Of a stretch of 64,000 nt of DNA, positions 8,326-17,153 are shown piece after piece. Positions within the stretch are counted from its first letter, which is position 1; each line of letters begins with the position of its first letter. Under the pieces are notes generated by a model that was given only the letters and a program-made list of their open reading frames with translations, searched no databases and had not been told where the DNA came from. The position numbers and the translations under genes were made by a program. The DNA comes from Paraburkholderia sp. Tr-20389. GTDB taxonomy: Bacteria; Pseudomonadota; Gammaproteobacteria; Burkholderiales; Burkholderiaceae. The stretch lies in assembly GCF_017104565.1 (NCBI RefSeq), contig NZ_JAAGPD010000025.1:86092-150091 (forward strand), read 5' to 3'.

Positions 8326-9569
8326 AGCGCCTCCGCGGCGATGAGTCCCTTCAGCTTGACGTTGCGGTCTTCGAGCAGCGCCCGGTCGATGCACGCGCGC
8401 TGTCCGATCAGGGTCTGTGCGAGGCGCACGTCGCGCGCAATTTCGCTGAGTTTGCCGACGCCGCTCGCGCCGACCAGTACGCCGTCGCGATCGAGCGCGA
8501 AGAAGATGCGCGACGTCTCGCCTGTTTCGCGCACGACGCTTTCCACGCCGAATGCTGGCATGCCTGCAATCTGGATCGTCATGTCGTACTGGTTCGACCA
8601 GAACCACGGCACTTCCGAATACGTTTCGCCACGTTCGAGCATGTTGCGCGCGACGATGCGCGCATGATCCTCGGCATTCTTCCAGCATTCGAGCCGCATG
8701 CGGCGCCTGAACAGACGATGCGGAAAGGAGCACACGTCGCCTGCCGCGAAGATGTGCGGATCGTTCGTGCGCAAGGTATCGTCGACGGCGATGCCGTCCG
8801 CGACATCGATGCCTGCCGCCTCTGCCAGTTCCGTGCGCGGCTTTACGCCGATGCCGACCACGACGCAATCGCAATCGATCTGCGTGCCGTCCTTGAGCTT
8901 CACGCCCGTCACATGCGTGCTGCCGAGCAGGCGCTCGATCTGGGCGGCGAAATGGATCTGCACGTCCATCTCGCGATGCTTGTCGATCAGGTAGCCCGCG
9001 ACCACTTCGGGCACGGCGCGCATCAACGCGCGCGCACCGGCTTCGACGACGACGACTTCGCAACCGCGCGCCCTTGCGGACGCCGCGACTTCGAGGCCGA
9101 TGAAGCCCGCGCCGACGATCACGATGCGCCGTGACGGCTGCAACGCTTCGGCGAGCGCATTGGCGTCGCTTGCCGTGCGCAGCAGATGCACGCCTTGCAG
9201 ATTCGCGCCGGGCACGTCGAGCCGCCTCGGTTCGGCGCCCGTTGCGATCAGAAGACGCTGATAGTCGATGCTGCGCCCATCGGTCAACACGACCTTGCGT
9301 GCGCCGCGATCGATCTCCCGCACGCATGCATCGATGCGCAAGTCGATGCGTTGATCGCGATAGAACGCGTCGTCATGGTAGGCGCATTGCTCGGTGCTGC
9401 GTTCGCCGAGCAGCACGGCTTTCGACAGCGGCGGCCGGTCGTACGGCGCGGCGCCTTCATTGCCGAGCAGCGTGATTTCGCCGTCCCAGCCGTTGTCGCG
9501 CAGCGCGGCCGCGGTGCGCACGCCGCATTGGCCTGCGCCGATGATCACCATCGCGGGTTGTGTGCTCAT
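8322..9569 (-). CDS. FAD/NAD(P)H-dependent ferredoxin reductase, MocF-like
   Basis: This 415-residue protein is of the rubredoxin/ferredoxin-NAD(P) reductase class used by Rieske and P450 systems. An FAD dinucleotide motif (IIGAGQCGVRTA, residues 9-20) opens the protein. A second Rossmann motif, IVGAGFIGLEVAASAR, lies near residue 150. 'IFAAGDVCSFP' is the FAD-binding GD motif, and a C-terminal reductase dimer domain follows. It would pass electrons from NAD(P)H to the adjacent Rieske ferredoxin. ATGA overlaps on both sides show tight translational coupling. Confidence 0.9.
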   Translation of the reverse strand: MSTQPAMVIIGAGQCGVRTAAALRDNGWDGEITLLGNEGAAPYDRPPLSKAVLLGERSTEQCAYHDDAFYRDQRIDLRIDACVREIDRGARKVVLTDGRSIDYQRLLIATGAEPRRLDVPGANLQGVHLLRTASDANALAEALQPSRRIVIVGAGFIGLEVAASARARGCEVVVVEAGARALMRAVPEVVAGYLIDKHREMDVQIHFAAQIERLLGSTHVTGVKLKDGTQIDCDCVVVGIGVKPRTELAEAAGIDVADGIAVDDTLRTNDPHIFAAGDVCSFPHRLFRRRMRLECWKNAEDHARIVARNMLERGETYSEVPWFWSNQYDMTIQIAGMPAFGVESVVRETGETSRIFFALDRDGVLVGASGVGKLSEIARDVRLAQTLIGQRACIDRALLEDRNVKLKGLIAAEAL

Positions 9570-9913
9570 GATGCGTCCTGTACGGGAAGGCCAAGCAGTA
9601 CTTCACCGTTTTCGACGCGGACAGGGTAGGTCTTCAGATGCACGCATACGGGCGCGCTCTTTGCCTTGCCGCTCGGAATGTCGAAACGCCCCTGATGCAG
9701 CGGACATTCGATCTCGCGATTGACCACGAAGCCATCCGCGAGATGCGCTTTCTCATGCGTGCACCAGCCTTCCGATGCGTAATAGCCGTCCGCGATGCGA
9801 TAGACCGCGTAGCTCGCGCCATCGTGATCGAAGCGCATCACGTCTTCTTCATCGATGTCGTCGGGTGCGCAGGCGGCAATCCAGTGAATCTTGGCATTCG
9901 TTTCGACGCTCAT
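9566..9913 (-). CDS. Rieske-type [2Fe-2S] ferredoxin, MocE-like
   Basis: This 115-residue soluble protein carries both halves of a Rieske cluster site: CTH (Cys51, His53) and CPLH (Cys70, His73). It lacks a signal peptide or membrane segment, so it is a cytoplasmic electron carrier rather than a respiratory Rieske protein. GGAGGAGATAGTC precedes ATG 9913. It lies between a membrane di-iron oxygenase and a ferredoxin reductase, the three-part arrangement of the rhizopine oxygenase MocDEF. Confidence 0.92.
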   Translation of the reverse strand: MSVETNAKIHWIAACAPDDIDEEDVMRFDHDGASYAVYRIADGYYASEGWCTHEKAHLADGFVVNREIECPLHQGRFDIPSGKAKSAPVCVHLKTYPVRVENGEVLLGLPVQDAS

Positions 9914-9950
9914 GACTATCTCCTCCTGTTCTATGCTTTTGTTCGATCGG

Positions 9951-10985
9951 TCAGGCCGCGGGAATGGTCCGTTCGATCACGTGTGTCGCATCGGTGCGTT
10001 GCTTCCACAACGCGGGCAGCATCTCGCGGTAAGCGGCATACACGCCCGGATAAGCGGGCGGCAACTGGTCCTTGATCGCTTCGTGAAGACGCGGCAGCGC
10101 ATGGAACGGCACCATCGGCAGCAGATGATGTTCGAGGTGATAGTTCATGTTCAGGTAAAGAAAGCGGAACACGAAGTTGGTGTACACGGTGCGCGTGTTG
10201 AGGCGATGGTCTTTCACGTTGACGGCGAGGCCGGCGTGCTGCGTGAGACCGAGCAGTTGATGCAGCCAGCCGCCATAGAAGCGCGGCGTCCAGACGAACA
10301 TCAGCGGCAGGAAACTGTGCATCGCGATAGCGAGTGCAATCGTGCCGATCACGATGGCCAGATAGATGCGGCACGACCAGATCATTTTCGGCTTTTCGCT
10401 TGCGGGCAGGAATGCGTCGGTGGCGGCATCGACACGGCCGAACGCATGGCGCACGACCTTTTTGATTTCGAGCGTGCAGCCGACCAGCCCGAGAAAGTCC
10501 GCGATGATGGGCAGCACGTGCGTCGGCCGCGTCACCTGGATTTCCGGGTCGCGTGCCTGGAAGTACGTGTGCGTGTGATGGCGCGCATGGCTCCAGCGCC
10601 ACCAGTAGCCCTCGCGTATCGTCATGAACGACGACAGGTGATAGAACGCGTCGTTGAGCCAGCGCGTCTTGAAGGGCGTGCCGTGCGAAAGCTCATGCCA
10701 GCGCGCGTCGCTCGATGAATAGATCGTCCCGTACACGAAGAACGCGGGCACGGCCCACCAGGTGCCCCACGTGAACGCCGCTACCGCGCCCGATGCGACG
10801 AGCAGCACGAACCAGGGCACGAAGTTGCGCAGACCGGCTGCGTCGTCGCGCTTCATCAGTTCCTTGAGCACGGCGCGCGGGATGCGCGGCTGATACCACT
10901 GCTCCGCCATGCGGGCGTCGAAAGAGGGATCGCTGGAGCCGGGTGCGTTGGTGCTGCCGCCGTCGATGGCGGAAGTCGAGGACAT
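9951..10985 (-). CDS. Membrane fatty-acid-desaturase-like oxygenase, MocD-like
   Basis: This 344-residue membrane protein has the three histidine clusters of the desaturase/alkane-hydroxylase superfamily: HELSH (97-101), HARHHTH (133-139) and HLEHH (283-287), with an extra TQHAG His at 250. Hydrophobic pairs lie at about 55-90 and 205-232. The family binds a di-iron centre and hydroxylates, demethylates or desaturates substrates using electrons from ferredoxin. AAGGAGACACCTC precedes ATG 10985, and 37 bases separate it from the ferredoxin gene. A dedicated Rieske ferredoxin plus reductase argues for an O-demethylase or hydroxylase like MocD rather than a lipid desaturase; substrate unproven. 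Confidence 0.85.
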   Translation of the reverse strand: MSSTSAIDGGSTNAPGSSDPSFDARMAEQWYQPRIPRAVLKELMKRDDAAGLRNFVPWFVLLVASGAVAAFTWGTWWAVPAFFVYGTIYSSSDARWHELSHGTPFKTRWLNDAFYHLSSFMTIREGYWWRWSHARHHTHTYFQARDPEIQVTRPTHVLPIIADFLGLVGCTLEIKKVVRHAFGRVDAATDAFLPASEKPKMIWSCRIYLAIVIGTIALAIAMHSFLPLMFVWTPRFYGGWLHQLLGLTQHAGLAVNVKDHRLNTRTVYTNFVFRFLYLNMNYHLEHHLLPMVPFHALPRLHEAIKDQLPPAYPGVYAAYREMLPALWKQRTDATHVIERTIPAA

Positions 10986-11154
10986 GAGGTGTCTCCTTCA
11001 TGCTTTGTGATTGCGGGATTTCCTTCAGCGACAGCTTCAGGAACACATTCCGTTTGCACAAAGATAGTTGAAGGCGAGCGAAGCCTCACGTCGAAAAATG
11101 ATGGATTTCCATCAGGTCGGGCCGGACGCCGCTTAGGCGCGGGCCACACGGGGC

Positions 11155-11289
11155 TTAAGGGCGCAGCAGATCGAATCCGCCGAACACAATGACGCCGCTC
11201 ACCGCAATGAGCGCGACCGAGTGCTGGCCGAAATAGAGGAGCGCCGCGGCGGACCACGTCGTCAGACAAAAGGCGGCAATGCGTTTCAT
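11155..11289 (-). CDS. Small (44-residue) hydrophobic membrane protein
   Basis: A short frame from ATG 11289 to TAA 11155 encodes 44 residues beginning MKRIAAFCLTTWSAAALLYF and ending GGFDLLRP. Two hydrophobic stretches (about 4-20 and 25-39) around a polar GQHS turn suggest a small helical hairpin in the inner membrane. A weak GAGAG precedes the start. No family recognised; reality is supported by composition and codon use only. Confidence 0.45.
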   Translation of the reverse strand: MKRIAAFCLTTWSAAALLYFGQHSVALIAVSGVIVFGGFDLLRP

Positions 11290-11371
11290 GCTGGTACTGC
11301 TCTCTGCAATTGAACAACTGCGATTTACGGGTTTTCCCTGTATATCATAGTTAAGCAGGAAGCATATGCCG

Positions 11372-11399
11372 CGTCGCCCGATACGAAAAACGGGCGACG
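11372..11399. terminator. Hairpin downstream of porin, possible terminator
   Basis: CGTCGCCCG and CGGGCGACG form a perfect 9-bp stem around a 10-base loop, about 85 bases past the porin stop. There is no clear T-tract on the minus strand, so termination is uncertain. Confidence 0.45.
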
Positions 11400-11482
11400 T
11401 GGCCCTTTAAAGCCATATCGCCCGCTGATTCGCAGGTTGGATGGTTCAGGCAAGCGCGCCGTTCAGCGCGCATCGCCGTCAA

Positions 11483-12619
11483 TCAGAAGATGTTGCGGAT
11501 ACCGACCGACACACCCGTCTGGTTCGTCGAGCCCGGCAGTTCGACCGTCGCTGCGCCCGTGACCTTGTTGAAGTCGACGGTGCCATACACTTCCGTGCGC
11601 TTCGACAGTGCGTATTCCGCCACGGCCACGCCCGTATAGCGGTTGCCGCTGCCGACTGCGCCGCCGCCGATTGCCGCGTTCTTCATATGGTCGTAGTAGA
11701 ACGCGCCAGTCAGCAGCAGCGCGGGCGTTGCCTGCCACGTCACGCCTGCGAACGGACCGTCGTCCTTGCGGCCCGAGCCCTTCAGGATGTCGACGCCGAG
11801 CGTCAGGTCGCGCTGCGCGAGCGTGCTGTCGACGAAGCCGGTGTCGTCCGTCGAATGCAGATAGCCGACATAGATCTTTGCCGTGCTGAACGCGTAGACC
11901 GCATTCGCGTTGTAGATGGTCTGCTTGTTGTTCGAGTTGTCGCTGTTCTGCTGCACGCCGGCCGCGACGCTCAATGCGCCGAACGAGTACGACGCGGTGA
12001 AGCCATACATGTTGCCCGCGCCGAGGTGCCCCGGAATCTGGCCGGAGAAGCCGTTCGCGCCCGTCGACGTCGAGTTCGTGCCGAACGAGTACATCGCCTT
12101 GACGTTCAGGCCGCCGAACTTGCCGTCGTACTTCACGGCGTTATCCGCATAGAGGCCCGCGCCGAGCGCGACGGGCAGCCATGCGTTTTCGAAGTAGTTG
12201 CCGACGGTCAGAGGATCGTAGGTGTCACCGAGCAGATCGAACAGCGGCGTTTTCTGGCGGCCCAGCGTGACGGTTCCGTAGTTGCTCGACAGGCCGACAA
12301 ACGCCGCGCGATTGAAGAGGCGCTGGCTATCCGATTGCGCGCCGCTTTGCAGATCGATGCCGCTTTCCAGCTGGAAGATCGCCTTCAGTCCATTGCCGAG
12401 GTCTTCCGATCCCTTGATGCCGAAACGGCTGTTCGTGATCGCGCCGTTGGTCATGAAGAGACGGCCATCGTTGTTCGCATTCGAATGCGTGAGGTAGCGA
12501 ATGCCGACGTCCGCGACGCCGTACAGCGTCACCGAGCTTTGCGCAAATGCCGTCTGGCAGGCAAGGGCGCATGCCGTCGCGCCGAATGCAGCCACTGTCC
12601 GTTTGAATTGCTGGGTCAT
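11483..12619 (-). CDS. Gram-negative general porin
   Basis: This 378-residue protein starts at ATG 12619 (MTQQFKRTVAAFGATACALA) with a signal peptide cleaved after AFAQ. It is followed by the first strand SSVTLYGVADVGIRYL, diagnostic of Burkholderia/Neisseria-type 16-strand trimeric porins. A loop-3 region and a C-terminal strand ending in aromatic Phe (VSVGIRNIF) follow, as required for outer-membrane assembly. The longer frame to 12778 adds non-signal sequence and is rejected. Likely a non-specific or weakly anion-selective diffusion channel. Confidence 0.93.
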   Translation of the reverse strand: MTQQFKRTVAAFGATACALACQTAFAQSSVTLYGVADVGIRYLTHSNANNDGRLFMTNGAITNSRFGIKGSEDLGNGLKAIFQLESGIDLQSGAQSDSQRLFNRAAFVGLSSNYGTVTLGRQKTPLFDLLGDTYDPLTVGNYFENAWLPVALGAGLYADNAVKYDGKFGGLNVKAMYSFGTNSTSTGANGFSGQIPGHLGAGNMYGFTASYSFGALSVAAGVQQNSDNSNNKQTIYNANAVYAFSTAKIYVGYLHSTDDTGFVDSTLAQRDLTLGVDILKGSGRKDDGPFAGVTWQATPALLLTGAFYYDHMKNAAIGGGAVGSGNRYTGVAVAEYALSKRTEVYGTVDFNKVTGAATVELPGSTNQTGVSVGIRNIF

Positions 12620-12888
12620 GGGTGTTGTCTTTTCATATGTTGAGAACACTGCATGAGCTTGTTTTTGTGGTGCGCGACGGGAGTCGAAACGGGCGATTGC
12701 GCCGCAAGCAACGTGCGATTCATCTCGCCGTTCGTGAGTCTTTTGTGAGTCTTTTAAGCCCGTACGCATGGGCTTCATGCAGGCAGGCGGACTTTTATCA
12801 CATCAATTTGCACTACGCCGCGAACATGACAAGAGTGTTGCGTTCATGCCTAAAGCACACGCTTTGTTGCGTGTGTGCCCAATGAAAG

Positions 12889-12908
12889 GGGCGGCCATGA
12901 GGCCGCCC
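12889..12908 (-). terminator. Likely terminator of the doxX-like gene
   Basis: GGGCGGCC / GGCCGCCC, an 8-bp perfect stem with loop ATGA, lies 29 bases past the DoxX stop. On the minus strand it is followed by CCTTTCATT, a short U-rich tail. Confidence 0.6.
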
Positions 12909-12937
12909 TTGAGAACTACGATGACGAGTTGATTCGC

Positions 12938-13348
12938 TTATGCGCGGTCGATCGAGTACTTGCCCGGACCCGTCACGAACAACAGCAGCAAGCCACCGAT
13001 GATGCTGATGTTCTTATAGAAGTTGATCATGTTGATGTATTGCTCCATGCCCGTCTGCGTCCAGAAGTGGTGGCCGATGAATGCCGTAGCGAGCGTATAG
13101 AGCGCGAGCAGCAAGGCAAGGGCGCGCGTCTTGAACCCCACGGCGATCACGATGCCGACGACCAGCTCCATCACGATCGCAATGACCGCGGCCACGGCCG
13201 GGACGGGCGCACCCGTCGAAGCCATGTATTGCTCGGTGCCTGCGAAGCCCGTCAGCTTGCTCCAGCCAAACAGCACGAAAAGCACCACCAGCAGCACGCG
13301 TGCGACGAGCAGCAGTGCATCCTTGCGTTGTTCGATAAACGTGTTCAT
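12938..13348 (-). CDS. DoxX family inner-membrane protein
   Basis: This 136-residue protein has four hydrophobic helices (about 14-33, 50-72, 75-92 and 110-126), typical of DoxX/YphA. The start MNTFIEQRKDALLLVARVLL and 'LFGWSKLTGFAGTEQYMAS' after helix one match the family. ATG 13348 has AGAGGA eight bases before it. DoxX-like proteins are linked to oxidative stress and thiol homeostasis; the exact role is unclear. It follows the pirin gene on the same strand (43-base gap), forming the common Burkholderia pirin-DoxX pair beside a divergent LysR gene. Confidence 0.88.
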   Translation of the reverse strand: MNTFIEQRKDALLLVARVLLVVLFVLFGWSKLTGFAGTEQYMASTGAPVPAVAAVIAIVMELVVGIVIAVGFKTRALALLLALYTLATAFIGHHFWTQTGMEQYINMINFYKNISIIGGLLLLFVTGPGKYSIDRA

Positions 13349-13391
13349 GTTCAATCCTCTTTCAATTCAATAGGGTTCTGGCGTGATTCGC

Positions 13392-14117
13392 TCAGGACCA
13401 CAGTTCCGACACTTCGTTGTTGCGCAGATCGAAGACGATGACTTCCGCATCGTCGCCTTCGGTGAATTCGAGGCGGCGCTCGTCGCGGATGCGCGCACCG
13501 TCGCCTTCACTCAGTTCGACGCCGTTCACCTTCACGCTGCCGCGAGCCACGTGGACATACGCATAGCGGTCGGCGGCGATATCGATACCTGCCGCTTCGT
13601 TGCCGTCGAACAGACCGGCATACACACGCGCGTCCTGGCGCAATTCGAGCGATCCGTCCTTGCCATCCGGCGACAACACGAGGCGCAACGTGCCGCGCTT
13701 CGCTTCCGCCGAAAAGTTTTCCTGCTGGTAACGCGGCGTCGCGTTCTTGACGGACGGTGCGATCCAGATTTGCAGGAAGTGCACAGGATCGCTGGCCGAG
13801 TGATTGAACTCGCTGTGTGCGACGCCCGTGCCCGCGCTCATCAACTGCACGTCGCCGGGGACGATCACGGAGCCCGTGCCCATCGAATCCTTGTGCTCGA
13901 GCGCGCCTTCCAGCACGTACGAGAAGATCTCCATGTCGCGGTGCGGGTGCTTGCCGAAGCCGCGGCCGGGCGCTACGCGGTCGTCGTTGATCACGAGCAG
14001 GTCGGAGAAGCCGATCTGCTTCGGATCGTAGTAGTTCGCAAAAGAGAACGTGTGGCGCGAGCTGAGCCAACCGTGTTCGGCGCGTCCGCGGTCGCTGGCG
14101 TGGCGAATGTCGATCAT
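13392..14117 (-). CDS. Pirin family protein (bicupin, possible quercetinase-like)
   Basis: This 241-residue protein has an N-terminal cupin with metal-binding residues in 'GFGKHPHRDMEIFSYVLEG' (His-x-His and Glu) and 'GTGVAHSEFNHS'. A second C-terminal cupin follows (about 140-235). The start MIDIRHASDRGRAEHGWL at ATG 14117 has AGGAGAAGG upstream. Bacterial pirins include quercetin 2,3-dioxygenases such as YhhW and redox-sensing regulators. It is divergent from the LysR gene at 14285 and probably co-transcribed with doxX. Confidence 0.9.
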   Translation of the reverse strand: MIDIRHASDRGRAEHGWLSSRHTFSFANYYDPKQIGFSDLLVINDDRVAPGRGFGKHPHRDMEIFSYVLEGALEHKDSMGTGSVIVPGDVQLMSAGTGVAHSEFNHSASDPVHFLQIWIAPSVKNATPRYQQENFSAEAKRGTLRLVLSPDGKDGSLELRQDARVYAGLFDGNEAAGIDIAADRYAYVHVARGSVKVNGVELSEGDGARIRDERRLEFTEGDDAEVIVFDLRNNEVSELWS

Positions 14118-14284
14118 TTCCCTTCTCCTGTTATTGAATTGCGTTTGCCTCTCGCGACATCGGCGGCGCCGTTGTCTGAAGCAGTGATGAGAAGTGTAGG
14201 TCAATCAGCGCGGCTATAATCGTCGTCAAATGTGAATTACTGTCTTATCTGAGTTGACAATTAAGCCGAACCGAGCGAACTGCC

Positions 14285-15175
14285 ATGCAACTGGATGACC
14301 TGAAAATCTTCGTCACCACCGTCGACGCGCGCAATTTCACGGCGGCGGCCAACCGGCTGCAACTGTCGAAGCAGTTCGTCAGCCGTCGCGTGATGGCGCT
14401 CGAAGCGAGCCTCGGTGTGCGCCTGCTGGTGCGGAATACGCGCAAGCTCGCCGTGACGGACCTCGGCTATGAGTTCTATCAGCGCGCGACGCGCATCCTC
14501 GGCGAGGTGGAGGACGCGGAGCAGGCGATGACGTCGGGCCGTTCGGACCCGCGTGGGCTGCTGCGCGTCAGCGCGCCGATGTCGTTCGGGATGATCCATC
14601 TGTCGCCGCTCGTCGCCGCGTTTCTGCGCGCCAATCCGGATGTGCGTGTGGACATGGAGCTGAGCGACCGGGTCGTCGATGTAGTCGGAGAAGGCTTCGA
14701 CATGGCGCTGCGCATCGGCACGCTGGCGGACTCGACGCTGATTGCGCAGAAGCTCGCCGAGATACGCATGGTCGCGTGTTGCAGTCCCGCGTATCGCAAG
14801 GCGCGCCGCCCGCCCGCGACGCCCGACGATCTCGCGCGTCACGCCTGCCTGCTCTATGGACAGGAAGGGCGCAGCGGCTGGGAATATATCGTGGATGGCG
14901 CGAGCAGGACGATCGAAGTGCACGGCCCGCTGCGCGTGAACAACGGCGAAGTGATTCGCGACGCGGCTGTAGCGGGGCTCGGTATTGCGCGGCTGCCGGA
15001 ATTCATCGTGGCCGATGCGCTCGCGAGCGGCAAGCTCGTCGAAGTGCTCGGCGATTTCGTCTCGCCGCCGTTGACGCTCTATGCGGTGTATCCGCAGCAC
15101 CGTCAGTCTTCCGTGACGATACGCGCGTTCACGCAGTTCCTGCGTGAACGCTTCGTGAAGGCGATACGCCGCTAA
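14285..15175 (+). CDS. LysR family transcriptional regulator of the pirin/DoxX locus
   Basis: This 296-residue protein has an N-terminal winged HTH (residues 1-60: MQLDDLKIFVTTVDARNFTA, then LSKQFVSRRVMALEASLGV) and a substrate-binding domain (about 90-290). Its start is well placed, 167 bases from the divergent pirin ATG, and the intergenic region can hold an overlapping LysR operator. This LysR-pirin-DoxX arrangement recurs in Burkholderiaceae and suggests an oxidative or electrophile stress regulator; the inducer is not inferable. Confidence 0.9.
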   Translation: MQLDDLKIFVTTVDARNFTAAANRLQLSKQFVSRRVMALEASLGVRLLVRNTRKLAVTDLGYEFYQRATRILGEVEDAEQAMTSGRSDPRGLLRVSAPMSFGMIHLSPLVAAFLRANPDVRVDMELSDRVVDVVGEGFDMALRIGTLADSTLIAQKLAEIRMVACCSPAYRKARRPPATPDDLARHACLLYGQEGRSGWEYIVDGASRTIEVHGPLRVNNGEVIRDAAVAGLGIARLPEFIVADALASGKLVEVLGDFVSPPLTLYAVYPQHRQSSVTIRAFTQFLRERFVKAIRR

Positions 15176-15370
15176 AGCGACGTCCCGACGAAACAATCGA
15201 AGCCTTCAGGCACGTCCGATAACGGCCTGTTACCGCGCCAGCAACAATGAATCTTTTCGCACATAATGCGCGTACCTTGGCGGGCGCCAGCGTGAATATG
15301 CACGCACGCGCATATTTGCAGCGCGCGCCAGCAAGGCGGATTCAATCAGATAGACAAAAGAGGGACAATC

Positions 15371-15568
15371 GTGGAACCTACCGAACCGGCCGGCCGTTCA
15401 TGGCTCTGGCTCATCTTGCTGATCCCCTATGTCGCGTTGCTGTGGCTGCCTTTCTATAACGACACGCGCCCTTCATGCGCCGGCTTTCCTTTCTTCTACT
15501 GGTATCAGTTTCTGTGGGTTCCGCTCACGTCGCTGCTGATCTACGTCGTGTACCGGGGCATCAAATGA
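15371..15568 (+). CDS. DUF3311 small membrane protein paired with symporter
   Basis: This 65-residue protein has two transmembrane segments, around residues 10-27 and 43-60, with the 'RPSCAGFPFFYWYQ' stretch between them that typifies DUF3311. Start is GTG 15371. Its stop overlaps the symporter ATG (ATGA), so the two are translationally coupled. DUF3311 proteins almost always precede SSS-family transporters and are thought to be accessory subunits. Confidence 0.85.
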   Translation: MEPTEPAGRSWLWLILLIPYVALLWLPFYNDTRPSCAGFPFFYWYQFLWVPLTSLLIYVVYRGIK

Positions 15569-17040
15569 GCGATATGAACCCTGTGAACCCGGTCGCGATG
15601 ACTGTCTTCATCGCATTCTTCGTGCTCGTCACCGTGATGGGTTTCATCGCTGCGCGCTGGAAAGCGGGCGACCTCACGCAGTTGCACGAATGGGGCCTCG
15701 GCGGCCGTCAATTCGGCACAGTCATTTCGTGGTTCCTCGTCGGCGGCGATTTCTATACGGCCTACACGGTGATCGCCGTGCCCGCGCTGGTCTATTCCGT
15801 CGGCGCGTATGGCTTCTTTGCGCTGCCTTATACGATCATCGTCTATCCGTTCGTGTTCGCGGTGATGCCCAAGCTGTGGAAGATCGCGCATGCGAAGAAC
15901 CACATCACGGCAGCCGACTACGTGCACGGCGAATACGGCGGCAAGTGGTTTCCCGCAGCCGTGGCGCTGACGGGCATCGTCGCGACGATGCCGTATATCG
16001 CGCTGCAACTGGTCGGCATGCAGGTGGTGATCAAGGGGCTCGGCGTGTCGGGCGAAGCTCCGTTGATCATCGCGTTCATCATCCTCGCGCTCTATACGTA
16101 TACGAGCGGCCTGCGCGCGCCCGCGATGATCGCGTTCGTCAAGGACATCATGATCTACATCGTCGTGATCGCGGCGGTGTGGCTGATTCCCGTGAAGCTC
16201 GGCGGCTATGGTCACGTGTTCGATGCGGCCGACCAGTACTTCCAGGCGAAGGGCGGCGCGACGGGCATCATCCTGAAGCCGACGCAATTCACCGCGTATG
16301 CATCGCTCGCACTCGGCTCGGCGCTTGCCGCCTTCATGTATCCGCATACGATGACGGCCGTGCTGTCGTCTTCGTCGGCGCAGACCGTGCGCAAGAACGC
16401 GATCTTCCTGCCCGCATACACGCTGCTGCTCGGCCTGATCGCGCTGCTCGGCTATATGGCGATTGCGGCCGGCGTGCACGTGAAGTCGGCGTCCGACATC
16501 GTGCCGACGCTGTTCGGTACGCTGTTCCCGTCGTGGTTCGTCGGCTTTGCTGCTGCCGCTATTGCGATCAGCGCGCTGGTGCCCGCCGCCATCATGTCGA
16601 TCGGTGCAGCCAACCTGTTCACGCGCAATCTGTGGCGTCCGCTCGTTTCGCCGAATATGGGTTCCGCTCAGGAAGCATCGACGGCCAAGATCGTGTCGCT
16701 CGTCGTGAAGTTCGGCGCGCTGCTGTTCATCGTGTTCCTGCCGACGCAGTACGCGATCGACCTGCAGCTACTCGGTGGCGTATGGATTCTGCAGATCTTC
16801 CCGGCCATCGTGTTCTCGCTGTACACGCGGCGTCTCAACACGCCGGGCCTGTTCCTCGGCTGGCTGGTGGGTATCGTCGTCGGCACAGGGCTCGCTATTT
16901 CGCAAGGCCTCAAGCCCGTGTTCGCGCTGCATGTCGGCGGTTCGACGTGGCCGCTCTATATCGGCCTGATCGCGCTGGTCGTGAATATCGTCGTGACGTT
17001 CATCGTTTCGATGGTCACGCCGAAGCGCGCGCACGCCTGA
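15565..17040 (+). CDS. Sodium:solute symporter family transporter, MctP-like monocarboxylate permease
   Basis: This 491-residue protein starts MSDMNPVNPVAMTVFIAFFV with about 13 hydrophobic segments. The family features 'LHEWGLGGRQFGTVISWFLVGGDFYTAYT' and 'SALVPAAIMSIGAANLFTRN' are present, typical of SSS members with a DUF3311 partner. Related characterised proteins (rhizobial MctP) take up lactate, pyruvate, alanine and related monocarboxylates by Na+ or H+ symport. The substrate here is inferred only from the subfamily. The ATG is four bases inside the DUF3311 gene. A terminator follows at 17062. Confidence 0.87.
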   Translation: MSDMNPVNPVAMTVFIAFFVLVTVMGFIAARWKAGDLTQLHEWGLGGRQFGTVISWFLVGGDFYTAYTVIAVPALVYSVGAYGFFALPYTIIVYPFVFAVMPKLWKIAHAKNHITAADYVHGEYGGKWFPAAVALTGIVATMPYIALQLVGMQVVIKGLGVSGEAPLIIAFIILALYTYTSGLRAPAMIAFVKDIMIYIVVIAAVWLIPVKLGGYGHVFDAADQYFQAKGGATGIILKPTQFTAYASLALGSALAAFMYPHTMTAVLSSSSAQTVRKNAIFLPAYTLLLGLIALLGYMAIAAGVHVKSASDIVPTLFGTLFPSWFVGFAAAAIAISALVPAAIMSIGAANLFTRNLWRPLVSPNMGSAQEASTAKIVSLVVKFGALLFIVFLPTQYAIDLQLLGGVWILQIFPAIVFSLYTRRLNTPGLFLGWLVGIVVGTGLAISQGLKPVFALHVGGSTWPLYIGLIALVVNIVVTFIVSMVTPKRAHA

Positions 17041-17061
17041 TCGAGTCGTAGCCGTACGCAT

Positions 17062-17107
17062 CGGCCGAATCCGTCCGCGCAAGCGGCGCGGGTTCGGCCG
17101 ATTTCTT
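17062..17107 (+). terminator. Terminator of the DUF3311/symporter operon
   Basis: CGGCCGAA (17062-17069) pairs with TTCGGCCG (17093-17100). Partial inner pairing and ATTTCTTTT follow, immediately downstream of the symporter stop. Confidence 0.7.
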
Positions 17108-17153
17108 TTGGGTTGGCGCATTTGCGTGCCCGATTCTTGCAAAACGCCTGTAC

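Noticed and set aside
7459-9327. A single 622-residue minus-strand frame over the isomerase and part of the reductase
   Set aside because: Only the last 288 codons have protein character (the TIM-barrel isomerase); the upstream part is Arg-rich and overlaps the better supported reductase in another frame.
11441-12643. 400-codon frame antisense to the porin
   Set aside because: The opposite strand encodes a porin with signal peptide, strand pattern and terminal Phe.
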